Shown here piece after piece: positions 1 through 9,800 of a stretch of DNA of 64,000 nt. How positions within the stretch are numbered: position 1 is the first letter of the stretch; each line of letters opens with the position of its first letter. The translations under genes and the position numbers were made by a program. A model generated the notes under the pieces. It was not told the origin of the DNA, made no database searches, and worked only from the letters and a program-made list of their open reading frames with translations. This DNA is from Paraburkholderia lacunae (lineage in GTDB: Bacteria > Pseudomonadota > Gammaproteobacteria > Burkholderiales > Burkholderiaceae), in NCBI RefSeq assembly GCF_003353175.1, contig NZ_QHKS01000007.1, forward strand, positions 186,001-250,000. The letters are read 5' to 3'.

Positions 1-849
1 CTCGATCGCGGGCAGGCCGTTGGAGCCCGCGCCGACCAGCGCCCGCATCGATTCGCGAAACTGTTTTATCTGCCCTTGCGCCGACACAATCTGCCGTTCG
101 GTGCCCAGTTGCTGCGCCCGTGCTTCTTCGAGCTGGGTGCGGGCTTCGAGGCCGCGCGCAGCACGCGCTTCGTGTGCTTGCACCGCGAACTCCGCGATCT
201 CATGCGATTCGTTCAACAGATCGATGAGCTGATAAGTCGTTTGAATGCCGTAGTAAAGCTGCGCGACATCCGTCGAGATTTCGAGTTCGACGGCGGACGT
301 CTCGGCGAGCCGCGCATTGCTCACGCCGAGCGACGCGGCAATCTGCGCGCGTTGCTTACCCCAGATGTCGACGTCCAGGCTCGCGCCAAGCCCGACGATG
401 CCCTCGGTGTACCACGGCCCCGTCAGCCCCGCAGCCGGTTCGTTCTTCGCGAACGGGCCGAGAAAGCCGTTCGCGGAAATATGCTCGCGATCCAGCGACG
501 CCAACGCGACCACCTGAAGGTTCGACCCCGCTCTGACAAGCTCGACATCAGACCTCGCCTGCGCGACGCGCGTGCGCGCAATCACCATCGTCGGCGCATC
601 GGCTAGCGCCTGATCGATCAGCGCCTCGAGCTGCGCATCGCGATAGCGCGTCCACCAGCGCGCGGCAGGCCAGCCGTCGCGCGCGAGATGGATGTCGTTC
701 GCGAGATTGATCTGCTCGGGCGCGATCTCGGTATAGGGCTTGCCGTTATGATGGATCAGCGCGCAACCTGGCAGCACGGACGACATCCACGCGACGTATA
801 AAAAGCGTCGACGCCATCGCCAGTCGCGTACACCCGATCGCGCTTTCAC
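1..849 (-). CDS. mdtP: Outer-membrane efflux lipoprotein, NodT/MdtP type (partial, C-terminus outside window)
   Basis: The first 283 residues of an outer-membrane channel of a tripartite efflux pump; the frame is still open at position 1. A GTG start at 849 follows GGGAG at 5-nt spacing, and an in-frame TGA lies just upstream, so no longer start is possible. The N-terminus is a lipoprotein signal with lipobox LPGC. It is followed by the WWTRYRDAQLEALIDQAL-type segment typical of the OprM/NodT family and a second conserved part reading DVDIWGKQRA. It ends the mdtO-mdtN-ytcA operon, as MdtP does in E. coli. The mdtP name rests on that order; the family call is firm. Confidence 0.85.
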   Translation of the reverse strand, partial: MKARSGVRDWRWRRRFLYVAWMSSVLPGCALIHHNGKPYTEIAPEQINLANDIHLARDGWPAARWWTRYRDAQLEALIDQALADAPTMVIARTRVAQARSDVELVRAGSNLQVVALASLDREHISANGFLGPFAKNEPAAGLTGPWYTEGIVGLGASLDVDIWGKQRAQIAASLGVSNARLAETSAVELEISTDVAQLYYGIQTTYQLIDLLNESHEIAEFAVQAHEARAARGLEARTQLEEARAQQLGTERQIVSAQGQIKQFRESMRALVGAGSNGLPAIE

Positions 850-861
850 GATGACTCCCGC

Positions 862-930
862 CGGGCCGCCTCAAGGGAGGCATTCGCCCCCTCGCGCCCC
901 GAAGGTAGTTCCCTTGGGGGAGCGGGCCGC
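862..930. repeat. GC-rich imperfect inverted repeat between mdtO and mdtP
   Basis: Two GC-rich arms (about 862-877 and 911-930), each carrying a GGCC-rich half and an AAGGG/CCCTT half, face each other across a C-rich middle. They lie in the 106-bp gap between the mdtO stop and the mdtP start. The RNA could fold into a strong hairpin and act as a processing site or partial terminator lowering mdtP expression. It looks like a dispersed intergenic element, but no second copy is visible in this window. Confidence 0.4.
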
Positions 931-955
931 GAACGATAATGAGCATGGGGGTCGT

Positions 956-3058
956 TCATGTTCGTATGGCCTGTGATGAGGGCGCCGCGACGGGTGCCTC
1001 GACGCGCCAGTCCGGCAAGCCCGCGAGCTGCCGCGACAGTTCGCCTGCTGCGGCGATGAGCGACCCGTCGGCCGCTTCGACGGCTTGCCCAGCGATCTCG
1101 ATGCGCCGCGGCGCGTGCGCATCGGGTGGGTTGACCGCAAGTTCATCCGCGTACCGGTTGAGTTCGACGGACGCCTGTTCCTGGGCCGCGCGCACCGCAT
1201 CGATAGTGTGTGGGCTCGACGATCCCGCTTGCGCCGCGAGCGTGTTGCGCAACGCATCGCCAGCGAGCATGATTTCGCGCCCCTGCGCGAGGACGGTTTG
1301 CGCGCGCAGTGTCAGCTGCGCCTGCTCCACTTCCTGCCAGTCGGGCTCCAGCGCGACGCGCGACAGCGTCGCTTCGCACTCGGCCAGCGCGGCCCACGCC
1401 TGCAGCTGCCGCTGCGCATAGGGCAACTCGTCCCGTTGGTCGGCGCCCGCCTGTGGAGTGCGCAACTGTGCGGCAATGGTGCGCAGCATCGTGGCGAGTT
1501 TCTGACGCAGCACGTCGCCCTCGCCCTCCCGCCAGAACGACATCTGGACGAAGGTCGCCACGCCGACGCCCAGCAGAATGCCGACCATCCGGTCGCGGAT
1601 TTCAGTCAGATTCGTGGTTGGGCTGAACTGGTCGAGCAAGGCGAGCGAGAAGGTGAACACCAGCTGGAGGCCGGCATAGCCGATCCGCTCCGAACCCGCC
1701 GCTATCCACGCCCCAAACGCGACGACAGGCAACGCCATCAGCAACAAGCCGACGATGTCGTCGAGATGTGGAACGACGAACACGACCATGAACAGCGCCA
1801 GCGCACTGCCGACGGCGGCCCCGGTCAGCCGCAGCAACGCACGCTGCGTCGATGCGCCGAGGCTCGGCAGCGCGACGATCAGGCAGGTCAGCATGATCGT
1901 GTGGATGCCCTGCCAGTCGACGGCGTTGTAGAACACGTAGCAGACAAGCACAGCGAGCAGCGTCTTTAGCGAAAAGCGCATGTACGCAGGATTGGTCCAC
2001 GCGTCCGGCGCGACCATTGGCTCGCTCGCGGGCGGCTTGCCGGACGCGGCGGCACCGCTTGCGACCAGATCGGCGTAGGCGTGCAGCGCGCGCTGCAATT
2101 CGGCGGCCGCAGGCATCGCATCGGCGACAGCGCGGCCTTCAGGCGTCGCAATGCCGACGTAGCGATAGGGCTCGCCCGACATCACCGACTCGTCAAGCGC
2201 CCGGACGTTCGCGCGCAGCTCGCGCACCATCGCAAGTCGCGCCGTCGATGCCTCCGGCCACGTATCGGGCAACTGACTCGCGCCGCGATAAAGACGCGAC
2301 ACTGTCGCGATGCCCGCAAGCTGTAACGCCTGATGCTCGCGATAGTGGGCATCGCGCATCGTCGTGAACCGCAGCAGCTTCTGCAGCGTGAGCGCGCCTT
2401 GCTGGACGGCCGCCAGCGTGATCGGCGCGGCATTCGTGCTGCCATCGAACAGTTGCGTCAGCCGCGCTTCCAGCGACGCGAGTTGCCGATGAATTTCCGC
2501 CTTGAGTTGCAACTGCGGTTCAGCGGGCAACAGCAGCGTATTGACCAGGAGCGTCAGCGCGATCGGATAATTGACGGCGACCCATACCCACAGCACGGCT
2601 CGTATCAGCAGATCCGCCTGGTCGGTCCGGTCCACAAAACTCTGCACATAGATCACAACGATCGCGACGATGAAGAACACCACGCCGATCTTGAGCACCC
2701 GCAGGAGATACACGCTGCCGAAGAACAGCAGGCTCGCGGTCACAATACGCAGCAACGGGTAGTCGAATGTGAACTTCAGCAGCAGGATCGACAGGCCGAT
2801 CGCGAGCGTCGATCCGCCGATGAACATCACGCCGACCAGCCGCGTGAGCACCACGTTCGACTGAGTGACGTAGAACACCACCAGCAGCGACAGCGCGAGC
2901 TCCGGCACTTCGAGCGCCATCGACGCGACGATCACGATGGCGCTCGTCAGCATGGCACGCAACATCACGTTGACGCGGCCGGGGAAAGGCGCAAGCTCGC
3001 GCTTCAGGAAAGCGCCTGCATCGCGCAGCGTGACGGGTAGATAGTCGGCGACGGCCAT
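956..3058 (-). CDS. mdtO: FUSC/AaeB-family inner-membrane efflux subunit (MdtO-like)
   Basis: A 700-residue integral membrane protein of the fusaric-acid-resistance (FUSC) family, which exports aromatic acids or similar toxic compounds with an HlyD-type adaptor and an outer-membrane channel. Hydrophobic helices cluster in the N-terminal third (about residues 30-180). A soluble stretch follows, then a second membrane block (about residues 360-510) and a hydrophilic C-terminal domain, the usual duplicated FUSC layout. Length is close to E. coli MdtO (about 680). The ATG at 3058 has GAGGA at 6 nt, and this Shine-Dalgarno overlaps the stop of mdtN. The substrate cannot be read from sequence. Confidence 0.85.
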   Translation of the reverse strand: MAVADYLPVTLRDAGAFLKRELAPFPGRVNVMLRAMLTSAIVIVASMALEVPELALSLLVVFYVTQSNVVLTRLVGVMFIGGSTLAIGLSILLLKFTFDYPLLRIVTASLLFFGSVYLLRVLKIGVVFFIVAIVVIYVQSFVDRTDQADLLIRAVLWVWVAVNYPIALTLLVNTLLLPAEPQLQLKAEIHRQLASLEARLTQLFDGSTNAAPITLAAVQQGALTLQKLLRFTTMRDAHYREHQALQLAGIATVSRLYRGASQLPDTWPEASTARLAMVRELRANVRALDESVMSGEPYRYVGIATPEGRAVADAMPAAAELQRALHAYADLVASGAAASGKPPASEPMVAPDAWTNPAYMRFSLKTLLAVLVCYVFYNAVDWQGIHTIMLTCLIVALPSLGASTQRALLRLTGAAVGSALALFMVVFVVPHLDDIVGLLLMALPVVAFGAWIAAGSERIGYAGLQLVFTFSLALLDQFSPTTNLTEIRDRMVGILLGVGVATFVQMSFWREGEGDVLRQKLATMLRTIAAQLRTPQAGADQRDELPYAQRQLQAWAALAECEATLSRVALEPDWQEVEQAQLTLRAQTVLAQGREIMLAGDALRNTLAAQAGSSSPHTIDAVRAAQEQASVELNRYADELAVNPPDAHAPRRIEIAGQAVEAADGSLIAAAGELSRQLAGLPDWRVEAPVAAPSSQAIRT

Positions 3059-3067
3059 GGGCGTTCC

Positions 3068-4126
3068 TCAATGACGCTCGCTGTCGTTGCCACGCCCGGG
3101 TTCCAGCACGGCCACCGCCGACGTACCGACGCGAAACAGCTCCGGGTTCGGCTTGTCGACCCGGATCTTCACCGGGAAGCGCTGCGATACATGGACCCAG
3201 TTAAGCGTGCGTTGAATGCGTGGCAAGCCGCCGGGCAATGCAAGACCGGCTTCATCGGGCGCGACGCCATAGCTGATCGAATCGACGCTGCCCGTAAAGC
3301 GCTGGCCCGTATCGCTCATCAGGTAGACCGTGGCGGGCGTCCCCGTCCTGACGCCCTTGAGTTCCGTCTCGCGAAAGTTCGCGACCACATACCAGTGGCG
3401 CGTGTCGATCAAGGTGAAGACCGGTTTGAGCGCCGACGCAAACTGTCCTGTCGATGTTTTCAACGACGCGACGCGCCCATCGAACGGGGCTCGCACGGTT
3501 GCATATTCGAGGTTCAGTTCGGCAATCGCGATCTCCGCCATCACGACGGCACGTTGCGCGACCAGCGCATCGACGCCGCTCACAGCCGCTGCCGCCTGCT
3601 GCGCCTGCAGTTGCGCGGCGCTGAGTTCGGCCTGCGTGGCGCGTTGTGCGGTGCGCGCACGGTCGACGTCTTCCGCCGACACATAACCGTGTGACAAAAG
3701 CGGCTCCATGCGGTGCAGCGTATCGGACGCCTGGCTGGCGGCGGCTCGCGAGCGTTCGACGGCCGCACGCACCGACTGCGCGTTGTACTGCTGCGCATTG
3801 ACCGTGCGCTGGGTCAGTTCGATCTGGCGGTCGAGCGCGACGAGGGACGCGTTGCCCCGCGTCAGCGCATCCTGATACGGACGCGGATCGATGCGGAACA
3901 GCAGATCGCCCTGCTTCACCGCCTGATTGTCGTGCACGGCCATCTCGACGATACGGCCGTTGACCTCGGGCACGACGTCGATCGTATCCGCGTAGACGTA
4001 GGCGTCGTCGGTGCGCGGCGCACGGTCAAGCAGCCGGATAACGAAAAGCAGCAGCAACAGCGTCACCACGACCAGGATGATGGCCGGCCATTTTCTGTTC
4101 GATGTTTTGCTGGCAGTCGTCGCCAT
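3068..4126 (-). CDS. mdtN: HlyD/EmrA-family membrane fusion protein (MdtN-like)
   Basis: Periplasmic adaptor that bridges the FUSC pump and the outer-membrane channel. One N-terminal membrane anchor (about residues 13-33) is followed by the biotinyl-lipoyl half-motif (VVPEVNGRIVEMAVHDNQ), a coiled-coil region rich in Gln/Ala/Arg, the second lipoyl half (VRAPFDGRVASL) and a beta-barrel domain. The ATG at 4126 is preferred because AGGTGG lies about 5 nt upstream; a GTG at 4135 overlaps that site and would add three residues. It is 9 bp ahead of mdtO and 19 bp behind ytcA. Confidence 0.88.
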   Translation of the reverse strand: MATTASKTSNRKWPAIILVVVTLLLLLFVIRLLDRAPRTDDAYVYADTIDVVPEVNGRIVEMAVHDNQAVKQGDLLFRIDPRPYQDALTRGNASLVALDRQIELTQRTVNAQQYNAQSVRAAVERSRAAASQASDTLHRMEPLLSHGYVSAEDVDRARTAQRATQAELSAAQLQAQQAAAAVSGVDALVAQRAVVMAEIAIAELNLEYATVRAPFDGRVASLKTSTGQFASALKPVFTLIDTRHWYVVANFRETELKGVRTGTPATVYLMSDTGQRFTGSVDSISYGVAPDEAGLALPGGLPRIQRTLNWVHVSQRFPVKIRVDKPNPELFRVGTSAVAVLEPGRGNDSERH

Positions 4127-4145
4127 TGCACCCACCTGAGGAGCT

Positions 4146-4442
4146 TCAGTGTTGGAACAGTATTAACCAGACAGCGAGTGCGAGGAAAGCGACAAGCGTG
4201 GGATACACCACGGCCGGAGGTCCCATCAGATGGTTTGCCTGCAAACGCTTGAGAACCAGATAGATGACGACCGTGAGCACGACGCCCGCGACGATACAGA
4301 ACAGCCAGTCGGGAAAGTACGCGCCGAGCACGCCAATGGACGGCGAACCTGCGCACCCTGACGCGAGAACCGCGGCAATCGCGGTCATCCCGATTGCACG
4401 CTTTGAATATCTGCCTCTGGCGAGCGGAATAGGTCGTTTCAA
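4146..4442 (-). CDS. ytcA: YtcA-family small membrane lipoprotein
   Basis: A 98-residue protein with a lipoprotein signal (lipobox LASGC, Cys30), a conserved SIGVLGAYFPDW segment right after the lipid-anchored Cys, and two hydrophobic helices (about residues 43-61 and 77-95). This matches the YtcA family, whose E. coli member precedes mdtNOP; its function is unknown. I chose the TTG start at 4442 because AAGGA lies 5 nt upstream and the signal peptide then has normal length. An in-frame GTG at 4472 would add ten residues. The order ytcA-mdtN-mdtO-mdtP is the same as in E. coli. Confidence 0.75.
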   Translation of the reverse strand: MKRPIPLARGRYSKRAIGMTAIAAVLASGCAGSPSIGVLGAYFPDWLFCIVAGVVLTVVIYLVLKRLQANHLMGPPAVVYPTLVAFLALAVWLILFQH

Positions 4443-4623
4443 AGTCGTCCTTGTGGTTGGAATCAATGTCACACGAGAAGCTCCGACAAAGCATCGCCAT
4501 CCAAGGGCTTTCTGAACAAACCGATGGCGCCTTTATCAGGTAGTAGCCCGCGCTCCGCTCGCCGAAAGATTGCAGACGTAGCAATTCGTCACAATAATGC
4601 CGAAAGAGGCATTCCGCATTACA

Positions 4624-4652
4624 TAAATATGCAATTTCGCCACAGGAAACAA
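4624..4652 (-). promoter_or_regulatory. Candidate sigma-70 promoter for ytcA-mdtNOP
   Basis: On the minus strand TTGTTT and TATTTA are separated by exactly 17 bp within the most AT-rich patch of the region. It lies about 180 bp upstream of the ytcA start codon. Each hexamer matches consensus at four positions, so this is a candidate only. Confidence 0.35.
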
Positions 4653-4925
4653 CCATGCAAAGTCGGGCGCTGAGCTCGTCGCCACTCCGTGCTTGTCCCG
4701 GCGGATTCCTGGGCTTTCGGACCGGTCCTGCATGCCCCGCGGGCGTCACGTTGCCGCTAGCCGCTATCATCGATCAGGATCATTCCGTACGCAGCCCCCC
4801 ACTCGATCTTCGGCGGCATCACGATGCGTCATCGTATCGACCTTGACGTTCAGAAGCGCGGGACCGGGCTCGTTCATCCTATGCGCTCGAGTTCCCACCC
4901 GCTACAGGTCAGATGACGTCGCATG

Positions 4926-4943
4926 CGTTTCCCAAACGTTCCC
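4926..4943. promoter_or_regulatory. Paired-heptamer operator, copy 1 (SARP-type site)
   Basis: Plus strand CGTTTCC-N4-CGTTCCC; read on the minus strand, GGGAACG-TTTG-GGAAACG. Same layout as the copies upstream of tssA and tpsB, with one mismatch in one heptamer. In the orientation of those copies it would serve minus-strand transcription toward ytcA-mdtNOP, yet it also lies 80 bp ahead of the pppA promoter. No good -10 box sits 8-9 bp downstream on the minus strand, so the target gene is unclear. Confidence 0.5.
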
Positions 4944-5022
4944 GGCATCATGTCAAAGTCGCTAACTGGAACGCAGCCCCAAGGCGACGCTCATGCAGTG
5001 CGTTTTTACAGGCCGTTTATCG

Positions 5023-5050
5023 TTGACGCCGATAGGTCTTTATGGATAAT
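5023..5050 (+). promoter_or_regulatory. Sigma-70-like promoter of pppA
   Basis: TTGACG (5023-5028) and GATAAT (5045-5050) each match consensus at five of six positions and are separated by 16 bp. Transcription would start near 5057, giving a leader of about 50 nt before the pppA start. Confidence 0.6.
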
Positions 5051-5107
5051 GGCTTGAAACAAGATGCTTTCTCTCATCCCTGCCTGCGTTGACTCGACAC
5101 GACTCAC

Positions 5108-5959
5108 TTGAAAGCCACCCCGCCCAATCAGATCCACCGGCTCGCCACGGGCTACGCATTCGGTCTATCCGATATCGGGCTCGTGCGCCGCAACAACGAA
5201 GACAACTTCCTGGTTGACGACGCACTCGGTCTTGTCATCGTGTGCGACGGCATGGGCGGTCACGATGCCGGTGAAGTCGCGAGCACCGAGGCGTTGGCGC
5301 TGTTCCATCAGTTCATCGCGGAGGTCGATCCGCACGCGTTTCATCATGAACCGCGCGACGATCCCGACGCCACGTTGCCGGGCCGATATTCAGCGCAATC
5401 AGACGGCACCGCGCCGCAACGCACGCATCCGGCCATTACCGTTGCAAAACGGGCGGTCGAACATGTCAACGAGCGGCTCTATGCGATGAATCGCAGTGAC
5501 ATGCGTCCCGAGGGCCGCGGCATGGGCACCACGATGACAGGCCTCTGGCGCCAACCGCACTCGGCGAGCATGGTGGTGTTCCATGTCGGCGACAGCCGGC
5601 TGTATCGCTGGCGCGATAACCGGATGCTGCAGATCACGAGCGATCAGACGCTCTATCAAAAAGCGCTCGACGCGGGCATCACCGTCAATCTGCCGGGGCG
5701 CAACGAGTTGCTGCAAGCGATCGGCCCGTCTCCCATGGTCGAGCCTGAGGTGCATCGGCTCACGCCGAGGCCGGGCGATCTTTATCTGCTGTGCTCGGAC
5801 GGCCTGCACGGCATGGTGAACGACCAGCAGATTTCAGACGTGCTGCGCAACGCCACGCCGGACGCACTGGCAACGTGCAGTCACCAGCTTGTCGAACTCG
5901 CCAAACAGCACGGCGGCAAAGACAACGTCACGGTCGTGCTGGTGTGGTTCGACGCGTAG
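5108..5959 (+). CDS. pppA: PP2C-type Ser/Thr phosphatase of the T6SS (PppA/Stp1)
   Basis: A 283-residue metal-dependent phosphatase expected to reverse phosphorylation by the T6SS kinase, for instance on the FHA protein TagH. PP2C motifs are all present: the N-terminal NED (residues 30-32), CDGMGGH with metal Asp47, the HVGDSRLYRW strand, LLCSDGLHG and KDNVT near the end. The start is the weak point: TTG at 5108 is the first possible start after an in-frame TGA, has no clear Shine-Dalgarno, and no ATG lies before the first catalytic motif. It converges on tagF. Its likely partner kinase is not here but at 29809-31974, beyond tssA. Confidence 0.9.
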   Translation: MKATPPNQIHRLATGYAFGLSDIGLVRRNNEDNFLVDDALGLVIVCDGMGGHDAGEVASTEALALFHQFIAEVDPHAFHHEPRDDPDATLPGRYSAQSDGTAPQRTHPAITVAKRAVEHVNERLYAMNRSDMRPEGRGMGTTMTGLWRQPHSASMVVFHVGDSRLYRWRDNRMLQITSDQTLYQKALDAGITVNLPGRNELLQAIGPSPMVEPEVHRLTPRPGDLYLLCSDGLHGMVNDQQISDVLRNATPDALATCSHQLVELAKQHGGKDNVTVVLVWFDA

Positions 5960-6121
5960 CGTCGGGAGCCGCCATTGACGTGTCTTGCCGTACCCTGACG
6001 CAACCGCGATGCATGCCCTACGTCACGTTCGCCTCCAGGCCTCCAGGTATTGGGCTATTTCCGCATACCAATCGATTGCCTGGGAATACGGCTTGGCAGA
6101 GCCCCAACAAAAGTGGCTACC

Positions 6122-6838
6122 TTAGCGCGCGGGTCCCCGGCATAAAATCGTCCATCCCGACGCTTCCCAACCGGCGCCGACCAGTGCGCAAAACTGCCGC
6201 TCGGCAGGTAGCCCCTCACATCCGACCAACACGGCTTCGCCCGCCATGCCGCCTTCGCTCCACCAGAAGCTGAGCCCGGCCGCGCACGTCTGAAGCAGAT
6301 CGATCATCAATGTGTGCGCGCCATGTATGAGTTCGTCACCCGATAACGAAGCCAGCGGGAGGCAGAACTTCGCCTTCTCCGCACGCGCCTCATGCAAGGT
6401 CGGCGCAATCAACCGTGCGAGTGCTGCATCGAACGAGTCGATCTGAAAGCACTCGTCGAGCGTCGAACGTGCCAGCACGTCGAGGCGCTCGTACCACTCA
6501 CCACTCGCGCCGATCCACTCGACGAGATCGACCCCCACGCCGCAACTCGCCGCGATAGTCAGCGGGAAATATCGCCCGACACGATCGATGCCCGGCATCA
6601 TCACGCCCGCCCAGGTCCGCTCTCCGCACACACCGCGCCCAAGCACGAAACGCCACACCGGGCTCGTCAGATACGCGCCGAGCCAGTCGGCACCCAACTG
6701 CTGCCGGCTCGCGTGCAGTCCGCGCTGCAACCAGTCGTCCCAGCGATCGAGAAAGGAGGCAGGCAAGCGTCGCGACAGAAAATCCCCATGCGTAATGGCC
6801 TTGCCGAAAAAGCCCGGTGTATCGAAGCCTTCGCTCAT
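6122..6838 (-). CDS. tagF: T6SS accessory protein TagF
   Basis: A 238-residue cytoplasmic protein of the TagF/ImpM family, known in Pseudomonas as a post-translational repressor of T6SS acting with the PpkA-PppA-FHA pathway. The N-terminal family signature PGFFGKAITHGDFLSRRLP is intact, as is the WRFVLG-G-CG segment. The ATG at 6838 overlaps the tssM stop as ATGA, indicating translational coupling; in-frame starts further upstream lie inside tssM and are not needed. It is the last gene of the long T6SS transcript. About 160 bp without a gene separate it from the convergent pppA, and I see no clear terminator there. Confidence 0.9.
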   Translation of the reverse strand: MSEGFDTPGFFGKAITHGDFLSRRLPASFLDRWDDWLQRGLHASRQQLGADWLGAYLTSPVWRFVLGRGVCGERTWAGVMMPGIDRVGRYFPLTIAASCGVGVDLVEWIGASGEWYERLDVLARSTLDECFQIDSFDAALARLIAPTLHEARAEKAKFCLPLASLSGDELIHGAHTLMIDLLQTCAAGLSFWWSEGGMAGEAVLVGCEGLPAERQFCALVGAGWEASGWTILCRGPAR

Positions 6839-9800
6839 AGTTTCGCCGGACAACTGAATTTGCTGAGCGCGTCGAGATTGAACGGATTCACCACACTGCT
6901 CGCGCGCAGCTCCAGCGTGACCTTGCGGCCATCGAGATCCAACGTGAGGTTGTAGCGGTCACGCTGCGCGGTCGGCTCCAGCACGCCCTTGTCGATCATC
7001 CTGAACCACGCCCACGGGCCGTCGGTGGAATAACCGCTGCTGCCGCCCGCCCCCGCCGGCGCATAGTCGACGCGCACCGAACTCGAGACTTTCCCGTTGG
7101 GCCACTGGAACGCGGTCGAACGCGTGGGACCGTGCCCATACGTGAGCGTCTGTCCATCGATGTCGAGCGTGACTTGCGTCACGGCGGCGTCCATCGTGAC
7201 GGGCTTCAATTCGAAGCGGGCCGATGCCATCTTGCCGCCGCCCGAAAAGAAGGCATCGCGGATTTGCGCGGCGCGCTGGAACTGCGCGAGCACATCTTCC
7301 GGAATCCCAAGCGACACGTTGCCGAACGGCCGCCAGCTCCAGCGCGCCTTCGACATATCGACGTAAGGCAACAGGTTGTGCTGGAAAAAATCGTCGATCA
7401 GGCCACCCGGCGCGAATACACGACCGAAGTCGTCCTGCGTCACCGCATTACTCGCGGTGCGTACGAGCGGATAGCGGCCGTCGATCGCCTGGTGGCAGAA
7501 CGACGCGACGTTCGCCACCCACAGCGAACTCAGCCGTCCCCGCTCGCTGCCGAGCGTCAGCGACGATCCCGCGTCCGCCACGCCCGTCAGCATGGCGGCA
7601 AGGGGTGCAGGCTTGCCTGCGGCACCCTGCTTGAGCTTCATCAACGCATCCGACGCGGGCGCGGGTGCACCCTGGCGCTTCGCGGTATTGGCGGCATCGA
7701 GATAGACGAACACTTCATTGAGCGAGGCGAGTTGCGAATCGAGCGGCGAGGCACCGCCCGCGCCCGCCGCCGCGAGTTGATGCAACGACTCGAAATGCAG
7801 ATCGACGGGATTCTGCAGTGCTGCCGCCGGCGCGGGCGCCGCATCGTCGGACGAGGCAAGCGCGCTCTCCAGCTTCTTCTTGACGCTGTCGAGCTTGCCC
7901 TTCGCGGTATCGATCAAGGTACTCTGCTTGACGTCGCCGAGCGTGGTTTCCTTCGCGGCCACGCTCAGGAATTTCTTCAGCGGCGAGGTAGGCTGCGCGA
8001 GCACGTTCACCACCCGCGCGGCCTGATCGAGGTCGCGAAACGGCACGATGCCGATATCGGACAGGAATGCGTCCCAGCGTCTGATGTAGTCGTCGTAATA
8101 GAGCTCGAGCACTTGCGCATTCAGTTGCTCGACCGCCGCCGGGTCGGTGACCGCCTCGTCCTTGCCCAATATCCAGTTGTCCTTGACGACGTCGGCCACC
8201 GCCAGATCCCGGCGCGCGAGGAATTGCCGGTAACCGTCGCGCGTATAGAGGCCCGGCACGCCGCGCGTCATCGGCTCGCCGCTCTTGCGCACGAACACGA
8301 GTGCCGCGTCGCGCCCCGCCGCGCTGGCCAGCGACACGTCCTGCAAACCCGTGCGTGGCAGATTGCGCATCAGCGACGCGTAGACCCGCTGTTGCAGCGG
8401 GATCCTGGCGAGCGCCTCGCGGGTCGAAGCGACCAGCGCAGCGTCGAGCGTGACCGGGTCGTCGTCCTGCAGATGTTCGAGCAGCGCGGCCATATGCGCC
8501 GACAAGTCCTTGCGCTGGTCGTCGGTAACATGCCCGGCAAGATTGCGGTCCCAATCGTAGTCCGCCCACGCGCCGACCGATTCGGCGTCGAAATGGCGTG
8601 GGTCGCCCAGCATCAGGTAGACCCGCAGCGTCTCGTACAGATATTGCGGGTTGTTCGCGTCGCCGCGCCGCAACTGCTGTTCCAGACGGCCGACCACTCT
8701 CGGCAGCAGCGTCTCACGCAAAAGACGCTGATACAGGCCCTGCGCGGCGGAGCCGAGCTTGTCGCCCTGATACAGACCCAGCGTCATCAGAAACGGCGCG
8801 CCGCTGTTCCGATCCGCATAGCCGCCGGGAATGTTGCGCGCGGCATCGAGCAGCGGCAACACGCTCAGCACACCGGCACTCGGCACGAGGTTGCGCGCCT
8901 GGGCATCGATGGCGTCCACCTGCGACGCAACCTCGTGCACGTAGCTCCTGTTGCGCACGTAACTGGTCACGAGCCCCGCCGTCACCAGCACGATCAGGAC
9001 GGCGGCCAGCACCCAGGCACCGCGTTGCAGCCACGCACGGCGGCGCTCGACGCGCAGGTCCGCGCCGGCCAGGCCCGACTCCTGAAACAGCACGTCGCGC
9101 AGAAGCCGCGTAATGAAATAACTGCGGCCGCTCGCCGCGTTCGCCACCAGCACCTGGCGATCGACGCCGAAGCTCGCCGCCAGCGCGCCCATCACGCGAT
9201 CGATCGGGCTGCCCTCCTGGGTGCCGCTGGTGAAATACACGCCGCGCAGCAGCGCGTTTTCTTCATAGCGGCTCGACAGGAAGACGTCGCCGAGAAAGCC
9301 GCCGAGCAGGTCGCGCAACGACGCTAGTTGCTGCGGGAAACCGTAGATCAGCGCGCGCCGCCGCACGTCCCGCTCCTGTTGCAGACGGTCGAGCACGCGC
9401 GCCTGCAGGCGCGCTTCCAGGGCGTCGAATTCGGCCGGAAACGTGGCCAGCAACTGGTCGACGTTCGCCGCGTCGGCGACCGGAAACGTCATGCCCCAGA
9501 CCGTCGCGCGCTCCTCGCGCCCGAGGTCGTCGAAGAACTCCACAAAGCCCGCCATCAGATCGCATTTCGTGACCAGCACGTAGATCGGAAAGCGGATGCC
9601 CAGGCGCTCGTGCAATTCCTTGATCCGCTCGCGGATCGCCTGCGCCTGCGTCTTACGATCGGCATCCGATTGCCGCAGCAGATCGGCGACCGACACCGCG
9701 ACGATTACTCCGTTGATCGGCCGGCGCCGACGGTATTTCTTCAGCAGTTGCAGGAAGCCCGTCCACGCCGCCTTGTCGGCTTCGGAATCGCTGTCCTGAG

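Larger units (their letters stand above)
4443..5107. other. Divergent intergenic region between ytcA and pppA
   Basis: No convincing gene is present: open frames here are short, lack ribosome sites and have no recognisable product. The stretch holds an AT-rich patch near 4560-4655 with a candidate minus-strand promoter, a paired-heptamer operator at 4926-4943, and a sigma-70-like promoter for pppA at 5023-5050. Confidence 0.6.

Noticed and set aside
4536-4965. Short frames in the ytcA-pppA gap
   Set aside because: No ribosome sites, no recognisable protein features, and they cover promoter and operator sequence.
7132-9327. 731-codon plus-strand open frame opposite tssM
   Set aside because: Arg/His-rich shadow typical of high-GC DNA; the minus strand encodes a complete TssM.
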